A stretch of DNA of 64,000 nt from Euborellia annulipes (Eukaryota > Arthropoda > Insecta > Dermaptera > Anisolabididae), in the NCBI GenBank assembly GCA_023213315.1, contig JAKCPI010016655.1, positions 86,885-150,884 of the forward strand, given 5' to 3'. The notes below the pieces were generated by a model. That model was not told the origin of the DNA, searched no databases, and saw only the letters and a list, made by a program, of their open reading frames with translations. This document shows, one piece after another, positions 54,425 through 64,000 of this stretch (the stretch's first letter is position 1; each line of letters starts with the position of its first letter). The position numbers and the translations under genes were made by a program.

Positions 54425-54464
54425 TACCTGAAGAAGGTCAAGAATGAGTGGCCGAAACGTTGTA
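54425..54464 (+). ncRNA. Hammerhead-like motif, weak helix I
   Basis: TAC, CTGAAGA, A, GGTC...GGCC (stem II with one G-U), GAAA, CGTT, GTA, then an AAAAATAAAC tail. Only three helix I pairs, so less convincing than the copy at 19841. Confidence 0.35.
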
Positions 54465-54582
54465 ATTTTTAAAAATAAACCACAGTTAAACCGAAAATCA
54501 AATTCTTTTACTACTGTGATCATGTCAAAAATTCGATGTCTAGATTTTGTTCATATTTTGTTGTGATCACAGTGGATGATCA

Positions 54583-54824
54583 CAGTGGCGGATCCAGAGA
54601 ATCTCGGGGGAGGGGGCAATCTGGTGTGACTAGTCACACAGCACACAAGTTTTTCTTATTTTCGCTAATTTCAAGGTGCATTCTGTACTTGTTTACCAGA
54701 ATATATATATAAATCAAATTTGTAAGTATTAATTCTTATAATTTTATATTAAAAATAAAATATTTTTCTCAAATCTCGGGGGGGAGGGGGGGAGGAATTA
54801 CCCCCTTTACCCCCCCCCCCCTTG
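54583..54824 (+). mobile_element. hAT-like MITE, family C copy 3, right end eroded
   Basis: CAGTGGCGGATCCAG at the left; the right end is reduced to a C tract plus CTTG. Flanks GATGATCA / CATGATCA (54575-54582, 54825-54832). Shares GCATTCTGTACTTGTTTACC with copies 1 and 2, and contains CAATCTGGTGTGACTAGTCA. Confidence 0.75.
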
Positions 54825-55559
54825 CATGATCATTAGGTTCGTAATGTTATCATAGTTTGACGTTGAATAGACTTTTTCTTAACTCCTATCTGTTTTCTAT
54901 ATTTTTGTCAATGTTCTCTCAGTCCGGATAAGTGAGAATAATAAAAAATGTGTTAAAAAAGACAGGAGGTCCAGGTTCGAGCTGCTAATTTTTAAATAAA
55001 CAGATTCACATGTTTTGTGTTTATTTGTTTGTTTTTTCAAGGCTTTAGAATTGACCTTGTTATTTATGCACTGAATAGAGAAAAATTTTCTTGATTCGAT
55101 GAGAGACAAGAGATTTAATTGAACAAAAGACCTTAGGTTAGTAATCAGGTTTACTAGTTTTTCATATATAGGACAAAGTTTGTTACACAGTTTACTATCC
55201 TTGGCCGTTTTAAAATTTTTAACTTTTTAAGATTATGCAATTTGAGGGACATCTTTTGATGAAGAAAGTGTTCACACTCCCTCCTAAAATTGTGAGACAC
55301 TCAAATTAATATTTTAATAGATTGGCTATATTTGGATTTAAAATTTACACATTTATTTAGGAGCGAACACAGCCTGGGTCCCGACAAAGCCCTCGGCGGT
55401 CCCGCTGACTATATCAGAGTGTTAAACTAGTACTGTAATGTATAAAAACTAACATAAAAATACAAGCAAGACTCCTTAAATGAGATATGATTCGTTTCTT
55501 TGTTTCCGACATGGGAATTATTTAAGACAACCCGGTTTCAGCCCCTGTATCTATTTTGC

Positions 55560-55790
55560 TATAATTTACTGTTAAAATGAATGGTAGTGTTCGAGTTGTA
55601 TTGGTCCGGATGGTAGGTTCGGTGGCGGTGGCGGCGACGGCGACGGCAACGGCAACGGCGAAAGCTCTGAGAGTGGCCTCGGCACATATGACCATCACTG
55701 GCCTTGACACAATCGCAGACGCGCATGACTTCTCCGACGGACTCAAAGATTTGTCTGTTTTCAATGAACGCCCACCTGACTGACCTACTC
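55560..55790. other. GC-rich low-complexity patch
   Basis: (GGCGGT/GGCGAC/GGCAAC)-type repeats at 55620-55660 within about 230 bp of unusually CpG-rich sequence. Both strands have open frames (Val/Ala runs), but no family resemblance and no convincing splice partners. Could be a first exon or CpG-rich promoter; undecided. Confidence 0.35.
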
Positions 55791-55981
55791 GTTCAAATTC
55801 AAAAATTAAATATTGCCATTAGACCAGGGCTGTCCGTAGTCAGGTATAATCTGTCAAGTCAGACCAGTCAATTAAGAGGAATGGCAAAATAAAAAAAGTA
55901 GCATAACAGATTTTAAAAGTTTTTGAAATACAAAATAATTTCATTCCAAATTTAAACGAAATAAAAAATCTGGTGTAGCTG

Positions 55982-57462
55982 CAGAGGCGTACCGAGGCAG
56001 TTGGGGGCCTGGGGCGGCACTAGAAGAGGGGGGCCTAATATTGAATTTTTTTTTTTGGGGGGGGTGCTCATCTTTAAATATCCCTCTTCTCCATACACAA
56101 AAATATTTTTAAAATATCGTACATCCCTGAACCCCAAGGGCTCGGGGCCTCTCAAAGAGAAATTTTCATTAAATTTTCTTTTTTTTTATCTAAATTTTTC
56201 CGTTTTTACTTGAGGCCTGAGGGCCCCGGGGCCTCTCAAAGGGAAATTTTCATTAAATTTTCTTTTTTTTATCTAAATTTTTCCGTTTTTACTTGAGGCC
56301 TGAGGGCCGGCCTCTCAAAGGAAATTTTCATTAAATTTTCTTTTTTTTTTATCTAAATTTTTCCGTTTTTACTTGAGGCCTGAGGGCCCCGGGGCCTCTC
56401 AAAGAGAAATTTTCATTAAATTTTCTTTTTTTTATCTAAATTTTCCGTTTTTACTTGAGGCCTGAGGGCCCCGGGGCCTCTCAAAGAGAAATTTTCATTA
56501 AATTTTCTTTTTTTTATCTAAATTTTTCCGTTTTTTACTTGAGCCCTGAGGGCCCCGGGGCCTCTCAAAGGGAAATTTTCATTAAATTTTGCTTTTTTTA
56601 TCTAAATTTTTCCGTTTTTACTTGAGGCCTGAGGGCCCCGGGGCCTCTCAAAGGGAAATTTTCATTAAATTTTGCTTTTTTTATCTAAATTTTTCCGTTT
56701 TTACTTGAGGCCTGAGGGCCCGGGGCCTCTCAAAGGGAAATTTTCATTAAATTTTCTTTTTTTTTTTATCTAAATTTTTCCGTTTTTTACTTGAGCCCTG
56801 AGGGCCCGGGGCCTCTCAAAGGGAAATTTTCATTAAATTTTGCTTTTTTTATCTAAATTTTTCCGTTTTTACTTGAGGCCTGAGGGCCCCGGGGCCTCTC
56901 AAAGGGAAATTTTCATTAAATTTTGCTTTTTTATCTAAATTTTTCCGTTTTTACTTGAGGCCTGAGGGCCCCGGGGCCTCTCAAAGGGAAACTTTCATTA
57001 AATTTTGCTTTTTTTATCTAAATTTTTCCGTTTTTACTTGAGGCCTGAGGGCCCCGGGCCTCTCAAAGGGAAATTTTCATTAAATTTTGCTTTTTTATCT
57101 AAATTTTTCCGTTTTTACTTGAGGCCTGAGGGCCCCGGGGCCTCTCAAGGGAAATTTTCATTAAATTTTGCTTTTTATCTAAATTTTTCCGTTTTTACTT
57201 GAGGCCTGAGGGCCCGGGGCCTCTCAAAGGGAAATTTTCATTAAATTTTGTTCTTACTTGAGCCCTGGGGCCTCTCAAAGGGTAATTTTCATTAAATTTT
57301 GCTTTTTTTTATCTAAATTTTCCGTTTTTACTAGAGCCCTGAGGGCCCCGGGGCCCTCTCAAAGGGAAATTTTCATTAAATTTTTTTTATAAATATGTGG
57401 GGGCCTATTCCGGCTCGGGGCCTGGGGCGGACCGCCCCCACGCCCCCCTCGGTACGCCACTG
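55982..57462. mobile_element. hAT-like element carrying a tandem array
   Basis: Starts CAGAGGCGTACCGAGGCAG, ends CCTCGGTACGCCACTG. Perfect 8-bp duplication TGTAGCTG (55974-55981, 57463-57470). G/C-rich ends (GGGGCCTGGGGCGG) are partly inverted. The interior is almost entirely the array at 56141-57390. Confidence 0.85.
56141..57390 (+). repeat. Tandem array, about 16 copies of a ~83-bp unit
   Basis: Unit: CGGGGCCTCTCAAAGGGAAA, TTTTCATTAAATTTTGC, a T tract, ATCTAAATTTTTCCG and TTTTTACTTGAGGCCTGAGG. Counting CCTCTCAAAG-type starts gives about 16. Copies differ mainly in T-tract length and single-base indels; one near 57240-57265 is truncated. Open frames across it are repeat artefacts. Confidence 0.9.
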
Positions 57463-58620
57463 TGTAGCTGGTCGCAAAAGCACTCTCTTATCTTCGTTAA
57501 TTTAAAGTTGTGTTTTGTGCATATCACACCAGATTTCTTGTGTCGACATACAGTATATTTAGTTTCGGTCGACATATTAGAATTTAAGGTGTGAAGTTTA
57601 TCAACATGGGAAAATATTTATATTTTGTTATCATGGCAACCATTTCTCATATATTTCCTATGAAGTACAAGAGTAAAGTGGTCTTCAAAATATTTTGAGA
57701 ACAAATTGAGAATATACATTTTAAAGAGCATCTAAAAAATAATTGATTTATGAATTTTAATCAAAATCGTTGCAGCGAATTTTGAGAAAAAAAAAATAAT
57801 ACTTTCTCTCTCTATTTCCTATGAATTAGAGGGTAAGAGAATGTAAAATACTGAAAGAGTACATCAGTAAAGTACTAGTGCTTTTTGGTCGATTTTGTTC
57901 AAAATATTATTTTCACACCTCAAAGGGGTGCTTAACTTAAATATAAAATTTTAACCTCGTAGCTCATTTCCTTCATACTTCATTTTTGTCACAGGGAGAC
58001 CATTTTGCGGGGCCCAGCCCACTTTTTTGGATATGTTAGTTCAAAATTTTTTTATATTAAAGCCCCGCTTGTCTTTCATTTTGTTATACATATCTATTCC
58101 ATTATATGTTTAAAATTTTAACATTTTATGTATACCGGGAGAGGGGGTTCATCGACTTTTCGAAATATGAAAATCAACTTTTTTTTTTTTTTATTGTGCG
58201 CCAGCAAATGAAGAAATCATATAGGCCTAATTAATAAATTTATTTTACTTTCTAAGCAATCATAAATAAGATAGTGAAAAACAGTCGTTAGCACTAAAAA
58301 TAGTTAATTTTCATATTTCTAACATGATGATTAGCCTCTTAATAAGTTCAAATTTGATAAAGACATGTGTAACAAGTGAGGGGCTGATAGCCCCCTCCCT
58401 GTGGCAAATCAACAACTGTTGATCTAATAGAGAAACAATATATAAAGATAGATAGGCCTATTCGACCCCATCCCGGGGAGTTAGCGTAAGCGAATGTTTT
58501 TGGCAAAATTGAGATATGTGTTAATATCAAAAGAACAATGTTTAGCTTCTGTACACGATTTTTGTTCATTAATGAACGTAATGAATGTATCTCAAACGGT
58601 GCTCGAGATATTAGCAAAAA

Positions 58621-58716
58621 AAAAAAAAAAAAAAAAATTCAACTTTGACCCCCTGTATCTTGAAAACGAGGAGTCTGGTATAAGGCGAGGAGAGAAGAAG
58701 AAGAAGAAGAAGAAGT
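58621..58716. repeat. Poly-A run and (AAG)n microsatellite
   Basis: A run at about 58616-58637 and AAGAAGAAGAAG at 58694-58715, abutting family A copy A8. Confidence 0.8.
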
Positions 58717-58717
58717 T

Positions 58718-59284
58718 AGGTACCCTCCCCGACACTCAAAATAAGCTTTTGAACAAAATCGGCCAAAAAGTACTAGTACTTAACTTATGTACTTTTTAGT
58801 TTTTTCGATTTTCTCAAAATTCGCTCCACCAAAATTCAAAAATCAATTATTTTTTACATGCTCTTTAAAATGTATATTCTCATTTTGCCCTTAAAATGTT
58901 TTGAAGCACACTTTACTCTCGTACTTCATAGGAACGATCGCGAAATGGTTACCATGGAAACAGAATATCAATCTTTTTAGATTAAAATTCTTATAAATTA
59001 ACTATTTTTTAGAATCCCTTTAAAAAGTAGCCTACATCAGTAAAAATTTTCGTGAAAAGTGTTTCAAGTACACTTTTTACTGATGTGTTTCAGATTTTTC
59101 AAATTCATTTTTCAGCCCTTCCTTCCCGAGAAACACCTCTGGATCCGCCCTTGTTTGGAACTAAGGTGCTATGGGAAACTAAATATATCTCGACACAAAA
59201 AATCTGGTGTGACAAGCACAGTACAAAACTCTCTTACCGGGGTCAAGAGAAAGTTGTGTGCTGTGCGCCAGTCACACCAGTTTT
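58718..59284 (-). repeat. Family A copy (A8), reverse orientation
   Basis: GTACCCTCCCCGACACTCAA, AAAAAGTACTAGTACTTAAC and GTTACCATGGAAAC to a palindrome at 59201-59282. A fragment of a family C terminus (ACCTCTGGATCCGCCCTTG, about 59130-59149) is embedded. Confidence 0.7.
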
Positions 59285-59471
59285 TTTTTTATTTTTAGCT
59301 CGAGACTTCTTCTGAAATGAAATAAGAAAAAATACTTATCAACAAAAAATTCACGCAAACAACGAAAATTGACGGATGACCTGCACTTTGATGGAACCTA
59401 TTTCGTGAGTGGAAAAATTCATTATTAATTTCATTTCTCATTCACCATATTATTTAAAAAAAAAAGTAAAC

Positions 59472-60698
59472 CACTACCCTCTCATTTTGTTCCTTTCTTA
59501 AAGTAAAAATTACCTGCAAAATTTTAGACCGATCGGACAACGTTTTCCTGGCCCGCCAGAGAGTCAAAGTTCATCGATTTCCCCTAAATTTGACTATTAA
59601 CACCTGTAACTCCTAAACGGTTGGTCCAGCAAAAAAAGTTCATCAGTAATTTTTTGAAGAGGATTAAATTTACTAAAAAAAGTCCTTAAAGATTTTTTTA
59701 GTAAAACCAACGGTTTTCATGGTATGGGCAAAAAATCGAATATGGTCAAGAGGAACATCACATTGATTTTCAAATAACACTAGTAGGGGTAATGAAATTG
59801 TTTTTCGAGTTCCGAAATAATTTCATCAGATTCTTTAGTAAAATGACCTCCTGAATCTAAATATGACCACCGTTTTTCCCCACCCCGTACTGTTTTTTTT
59901 TTTTTTTTGGGGGGAGCCCCTACTTATGTTATTTCCACCCCTTTTTTGAACCACCCTAATATATATATTTTTTCGTTAAGGGATGTTTAATGAAGGACGA
60001 GGGGGGGGTTGGAATATGTAGAAAATCAGTGAAAAAATTGCGAAAAAAAATCTATCATTTTTTGCAATTTGAGGGACAAAATCCTCTCCGAAATTCCCCC
60101 CCCCTCTTTGGATCAAAATGTTCATGTTTTTAAACTTTTCACTTTTCTTGACGTTCAGAAGAAATATTATGGCTAAAATAATTCCTTTTAATCCCTCAAT
60201 ATTTAATTCATGGTCCTAAAATTAACGAAAAGGGGTGGAAATAACATAAGTAGGGGGGCTCCCCCCAAAAAAAAACAGTACGGGGTGGGGAAAAACGGAG
60301 GTCATATTTAGATTCAGGAGGTCATTTTACTAAAGAATCTGATGAAATTATTTCGGAACTCGAAAAACAATTTCATTACCCCTACTAGTGTTATTTGAAA
60401 ATCAATGTGATGTTCCTCTTGACCATATTCGATTTTTTGCCCATACCATGAAAACCGTTGGTTTTACTAAAAAAATCTTTAAGGACTTTTTTTTAGTAAA
60501 TTTAATCCTCTTCAAAAAATTACTGATGAACTTTTTTTTGCTGGACCAACCGTTTAGGAGTTACAGGTGTTAATAGTCAAATTTAGGGGAAATCGATGAA
60601 CTTTGACTCTCTGGCGGGCCAGGTAAAAGTTGTCCGATCGGTCTAAAATTTTGCAGGTAATTTTTACTTTAAGAAAGGAACAAAATGAGAGGGTAGTG
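59472..60698. mobile_element. Long-inverted-repeat element
   Basis: Arms 59472-59947 and 60228-60698 are near-identical inverted copies of about 475 bp. They start CACTACCCTCTCATTTTGTT and run inward to TTATTTCCACCCCTTTT. The ~280-bp spacer reads, in reverse, like the sequence at 63655-63960. No coding frame with family resemblance; open frames simply mirror each other across the arms. Superfamily unknown. Confidence 0.85.
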
Positions 60699-60699
60699 T

Positions 60700-63570
60700 T
60701 TTTTGATTTCCGACTTCACTTTTTTTGGACCACCCTAAGGCCTATATTAAATACTTGCTTACCCCTTCGGCGTCTCCCTGGACCCCTCACGATAGGGTCT
60801 AATTTTTTCAAAGTCCTTTACCTACTTGGGTTTCTCCTTAAAAAAGAAAAAACGGAAATTTCTAAAAAGATTCTGCAACTTGAATAATAAACATTCAAGA
60901 TAAGAAACAGAGGGACTTTATATATATCTAAGCGAATTTGTATTCTAGTACACTTTAGAGATATAAATAAATATTCGACGGTTCATACGTGTATTTAGCT
61001 TTTTTTTTAAAGTCGTTTTTTTTTTTTATAAACAAGGCATTGTATTCAAATCTTTTACGTAAAAGTAAGTGAATAAAAAAAAATGATGTAATGGGAAATT
61101 AGAACGCTGGGAAGCGGCCAGTAAATCTTGATTTCCAAAACCCATAAATCGAAAATTTATTTTATGAAATCGTTCTTATTTTTATCTTATGATATCATTG
61201 ATTCAGTCACTTTAATAAATAACATAAAAATAAAATATTTAATTTTAGCAAGGAAAAAATAGATTAAACAATCATTAATTTTTTATATCGTACTATGTAT
61301 AAAGAAGCTAAGTCCTTCCGCCTACCCGTCTCTTGAAATTTATATATTCCCATATTGTTTATAAGGGTGGAGATTTGAGGTTAGTCAACCAAACTAAAAT
61401 ATTTAAAATAAATGTACCATCTTTTTTAATGCAATTGAAGGGGAAAAGCTACTTTTAAGCATTTTGGTTGCCTAAGCTCAAGGCTCCACACCAAACATCG
61501 GGCACTTGTGGTGCATTTGTAACAAAATATTTGATTATAAATTTGACCTCTTCGAGTTCTATTGACAACTAAATATATATCGACGAAAAACATGATGTGC
61601 AACTTTCGAATACCTGAGTTACGAAAAAATTGACTGGGGTCATTCACACAAGATTTTTCCCAAAAAAAAATAACAGTTTAAACAATTTTTTTCTGGCTCT
61701 CGAAGTACAATTGAATGGATCACATGAGTTTGAAACCTATGCCTTATTGGGAAAAGAAAAGTACTAAGGACTTTCCCATTTCAATTTTCTCCAAGGTCGG
61801 CCAGTATTTTTATTTCTAATGATATTGTTTTGGAAGTAGATATTAGGAAGGTGGATCATAGCATTTAATGAAGTGACGGAGGGGAAACGTCACACCGATA
61901 ATGTCCATGTCGTTCTCATCATCAGGTATTTATAAATGAATGAGCGTAAAAAGATAAACAATAGTCGAGCAACAGACCGGCTGCCCATTGACATAATCGT
62001 TCTATTTCGAGTGGTGACGAAGCCGTCGCCGGGTCGCTTGTACATGCACAATGTACAGTGAAGGCCACTGTGTGTGTATGTTTAAAAATAGAAATGACAA
62101 GAAGCACAACTACCATCAATGCAATTATCAATAATTAATTTTATCAAACTTTTTCTTTTTTCCGCTGCGCTTTTTTAATTTACCTGAATTGATTAAATTT
62201 ATAAAATACTCCAAAATACGTATCAAAGGGACTTCTACAACCAGAGAACAATTTTATATACAGGTGTATGTGTGAGTACGTAAAAATATATATAGACCTA
62301 TAGGCCTAAATTTTTCGGTAGAGGCAATCGCCCTCTCCGTGGTTGAAATGGAAAAAATTGGCACGGACATAGTAAACAACATTCTAAAAAAGAAAAAACC
62401 AACGTCGGTGGGGGGAGCCGGTAAAGGTCTTTTTTCAGTTTTTTTACAAATATCTCTAAACTCTTAGTTTTAGCTCCAAATATAATAAGCTTACTGTATA
62501 TTTAAAAAAATCGAATAAAATTGCCCATAAAATTGGTGTCATTGACTTTTTGCAAGAGTTAATAGTTTCGGAGATAAAAGGGAGTTTGAGAGAGGGGGAA
62601 ATCTCAAAACCATCATCACTTGACAGGGGCTTCTTTGGAAAGTTAGTTTGATTAGTAAATCTCCAATAGTTAACAGAGTACTTGATTGAATTTAATATTT
62701 TATATTTTCATTCGACGCATAATTAAATGCTCTATCATTTCGCTAATTGATATCATTTGGATCGGATGCATAATAGAGGAGATACCTATAAAAATTCCAG
62801 AGGACAAAAATATTTTTCTGGAAATTTTCAATTTTGTAACCTTTGTAACATTCTTCAATCCAATTATCACGCCCTAAAAGCCCGTGTTGACCCGTGGCAC
62901 AGAGAGAAGACTCAGAGATTTCCAACTTTTTTGAAGTTCACTGAACCGTTGGGAATAACATTAAACACTAGGGGCACCCTTCTTGAAGATTTAAAAAATT
63001 AAGTTTAATATATGCTTTCATATAATATTAACGTACATCGTAAAATAATATATAATATATAATAAGCTTTACTACAGTCAATGAATAAAAATGACATTAA
63101 TAGTTTTGTTCGAAAAAATGATTAATGTGAAACCTAGTGATTGATGCTTAGAGCACAGTTACGTCACCATCTGTCATGCATGAGAGTAATAAATTTGACT
63201 CGCGGCACCCCTTAGTCAATCACGCGACACCCTATGGGTGCCGGGGCACTCAGTTTGGGAACCCTTTCTTTTCCTCCAGATAGCTTCTTATAGCTGGGGT
63301 CCTCCGGTTCACTTCCCGTCCCAAACAAGAAAAATTTATTTCATTTGAATTGGCTACTAAAATTTAAAATAAATAGGAATAGGGTCTAAATGACCCTAGA
63401 TGCCAAAAGACCTTAGAATAAATAAAAAAAGACACCAATCTTTCTTGGGAGATGACGTGCAGTTTTTAAGATCTTTCTTTAGCCAATTAAATTTTTATTT
63501 CATTAGTATAATGCGAGATATTGTGATTACACTGTGCAACAAGAAAAAAGCCTCGAGAAAATTCGTTCAG
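60700..63570. other. Unassigned upstream sequence
   Basis: Mostly AT-rich. A degenerate family A palindrome at 61568-61655 (GATGTGCAACTTTC...). A stretch at 61870-62080 with less AT bias holds an open minus frame (61922-62131) of no known family. A possible hAT end is at 63170-63270 (GTGCCGGGGCACTCAGTTTG, then GGGAACCC). Confidence 0.4.
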
Positions 63571-63574
63571 ATTC

Positions 63575-64000
63575 TTAAGTAAAATGACCTCCTGAATCCA
63601 AATATGACCTTCGTTTTCCCCCTGTGCAATGCAAATTTTTCGGAGGGTAGCCCTCATTTATTTCCACCCCTTTCTTTTCGTTAATTATAGGCCATGAATC
63701 AAATTTGGAGGGATGAAAAGGGAATATTTTAGCCTTAACATTTCTTCAGAAGGTCTAGAGAAGTGAAAAAAGTAAAAAGACATTAACATTTGGATCCAAG
63801 GGGGATGTGGGGGAGGATTTTGTCGCTTAAATTGCATGCTTAAAAATGATCAGATTTTTTCACAATTTTTTTTCACTCGATTTTCTACATATTCCAGCGG
63901 ACAGACCCAATTCCTCACCCTTCCTTAAACATCCCTCAACTAAAAAAAAAAATAATCAACAAAGCGGGTGGGGTGTGGGCGATTCCGAAGCCTTTGCAAG
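63575..64000 (+). mobile_element. Partial copy of the long-inverted-repeat element, at right edge
   Basis: From TAAAATGACCTCCTGAATCC it follows the 59830-59950 arm, then continues into sequence matching the reversed spacer 59948-60227 (GGCCATGAATCAAATTTGGA, ATTTTCTACATATTCCA, TTAAACATCCCTCAACT). More diverged than the two arms are from each other, and may extend beyond the window. Confidence 0.7.

Larger units (their letters stand above)
55962..58035 (+). repeat. Family A copy (A7), split by a hAT-like element
   Basis: Left palindrome half AAAAAATCTGGTGTAGCTG (55963-55981) resumes at 57463 as TGTAGCTGGTCGCAAAAGC. It is followed by GTGTCGACATACAGTATATT, ATCAGTAAAGTACTAGTG and GCCCACTTTTTTGGATATG. 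Confidence 0.7.

Noticed and set aside
54960..54985. GGTTCGAG as a tRNA B-box
   Set aside because: Flanks do not extend the B-box consensus or form a T-arm.
56001..57202. Open frames across the tandem array
   Set aside because: They are repeats of the same unit translation and change with T-tract length; no sign of selection for coding.
56141..57390. CRISPR-like array
   Set aside because: Units are contiguous 83-bp repeats without unique spacers, in a eukaryotic genome and inside a transposon.
60388..60887. Open frames at 60388-60573 and 60630-60887
   Set aside because: The first lies in one arm of the inverted repeat and the second straddles its end; neither resembles a known protein.
61922..62131. 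Minus-strand frame with a hydrophobic start
   Set aside because: Could suggest a signal-like segment, but no splice context or family match; left as unassigned.
9020..64000. Complete Penelope-like element as the source of the hammerhead-like motifs
   Set aside because: No reverse transcriptase or GIY-YIG coding sequence was found near any motif, so only the motifs are reported.
1..64000. tRNA, rRNA or snRNA genes
   Set aside because: No A/B-box pairs, cloverleaf-like folds or rRNA-like blocks were recognised by eye; a covariance search would be decisive.

Overview
The window is eukaryotic, AT-rich, intron-containing genomic DNA. It is dominated by one giant minus-strand gene: a nesprin (SYNE1 / Drosophila Msp-300 type). 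Paired calponin-homology (CH) domains lie at its N-terminus, followed by spectrin-like repeats. I recover 40 exons. They run from a plausible start codon at 50267 down to base 1, where the last exon is still open. Joined, they give about 18.0 kb of coding sequence, or about 6,010 residues. The gene continues past the left edge, so the end of the rod and any KASH membrane anchor are not seen. Splice sites (AG acceptor, GT donor) and codon phases agree at every junction, with one exception: a single-base frameshift in a run of seven A's in exon 21 (21233-21239). The wording of the CH domains and the transposon load suggest an invertebrate, most likely an arthropod. I cannot name the species.

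Layout. From 1 to 36.6 kb lie 38 exons in mostly short introns, covering the rod and most of the CH pair. Exon 2, which opens CH1, is isolated at 46.1 kb between introns of 9.5 kb and 3.8 kb. Exon 1, with a Ser/Pro-rich head, lies at 50.0-50.3 kb. From 50.3 to 64 kb I find no convincing host gene, only repeats, a GC-rich low-complexity patch and unassigned sequence.

The introns and upstream DNA hold a layered set of mobile DNA. There are several non-autonomous hAT-like elements with 8-bp target duplications, a textbook non-autonomous Helitron with its empty site visible in a related copy, and a 3' fragment of a hAT transposase gene. Two 3' tails of one non-LTR retrotransposon are present, one nested in another element. 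A dispersed family ('family A') combines a ~90-bp palindrome with a hairpin terminus. There is a tandem array of about 16 copies of ~83 bp inside a hAT-like element, and a ~1.2-kb long-inverted-repeat element with a second partial copy at the right edge.

The least expected signal is a scattered family of hammerhead-ribozyme-like motifs. They have a CTGANGA core, stem II, GAAA, a two-base-pair helix III, and helix I closing the ends. They usually sit at the ends of inverted-repeat elements and are followed by an AAATAAA-like tail. No Penelope-type reverse transcriptase is visible here, so their parent element and activity are inference.
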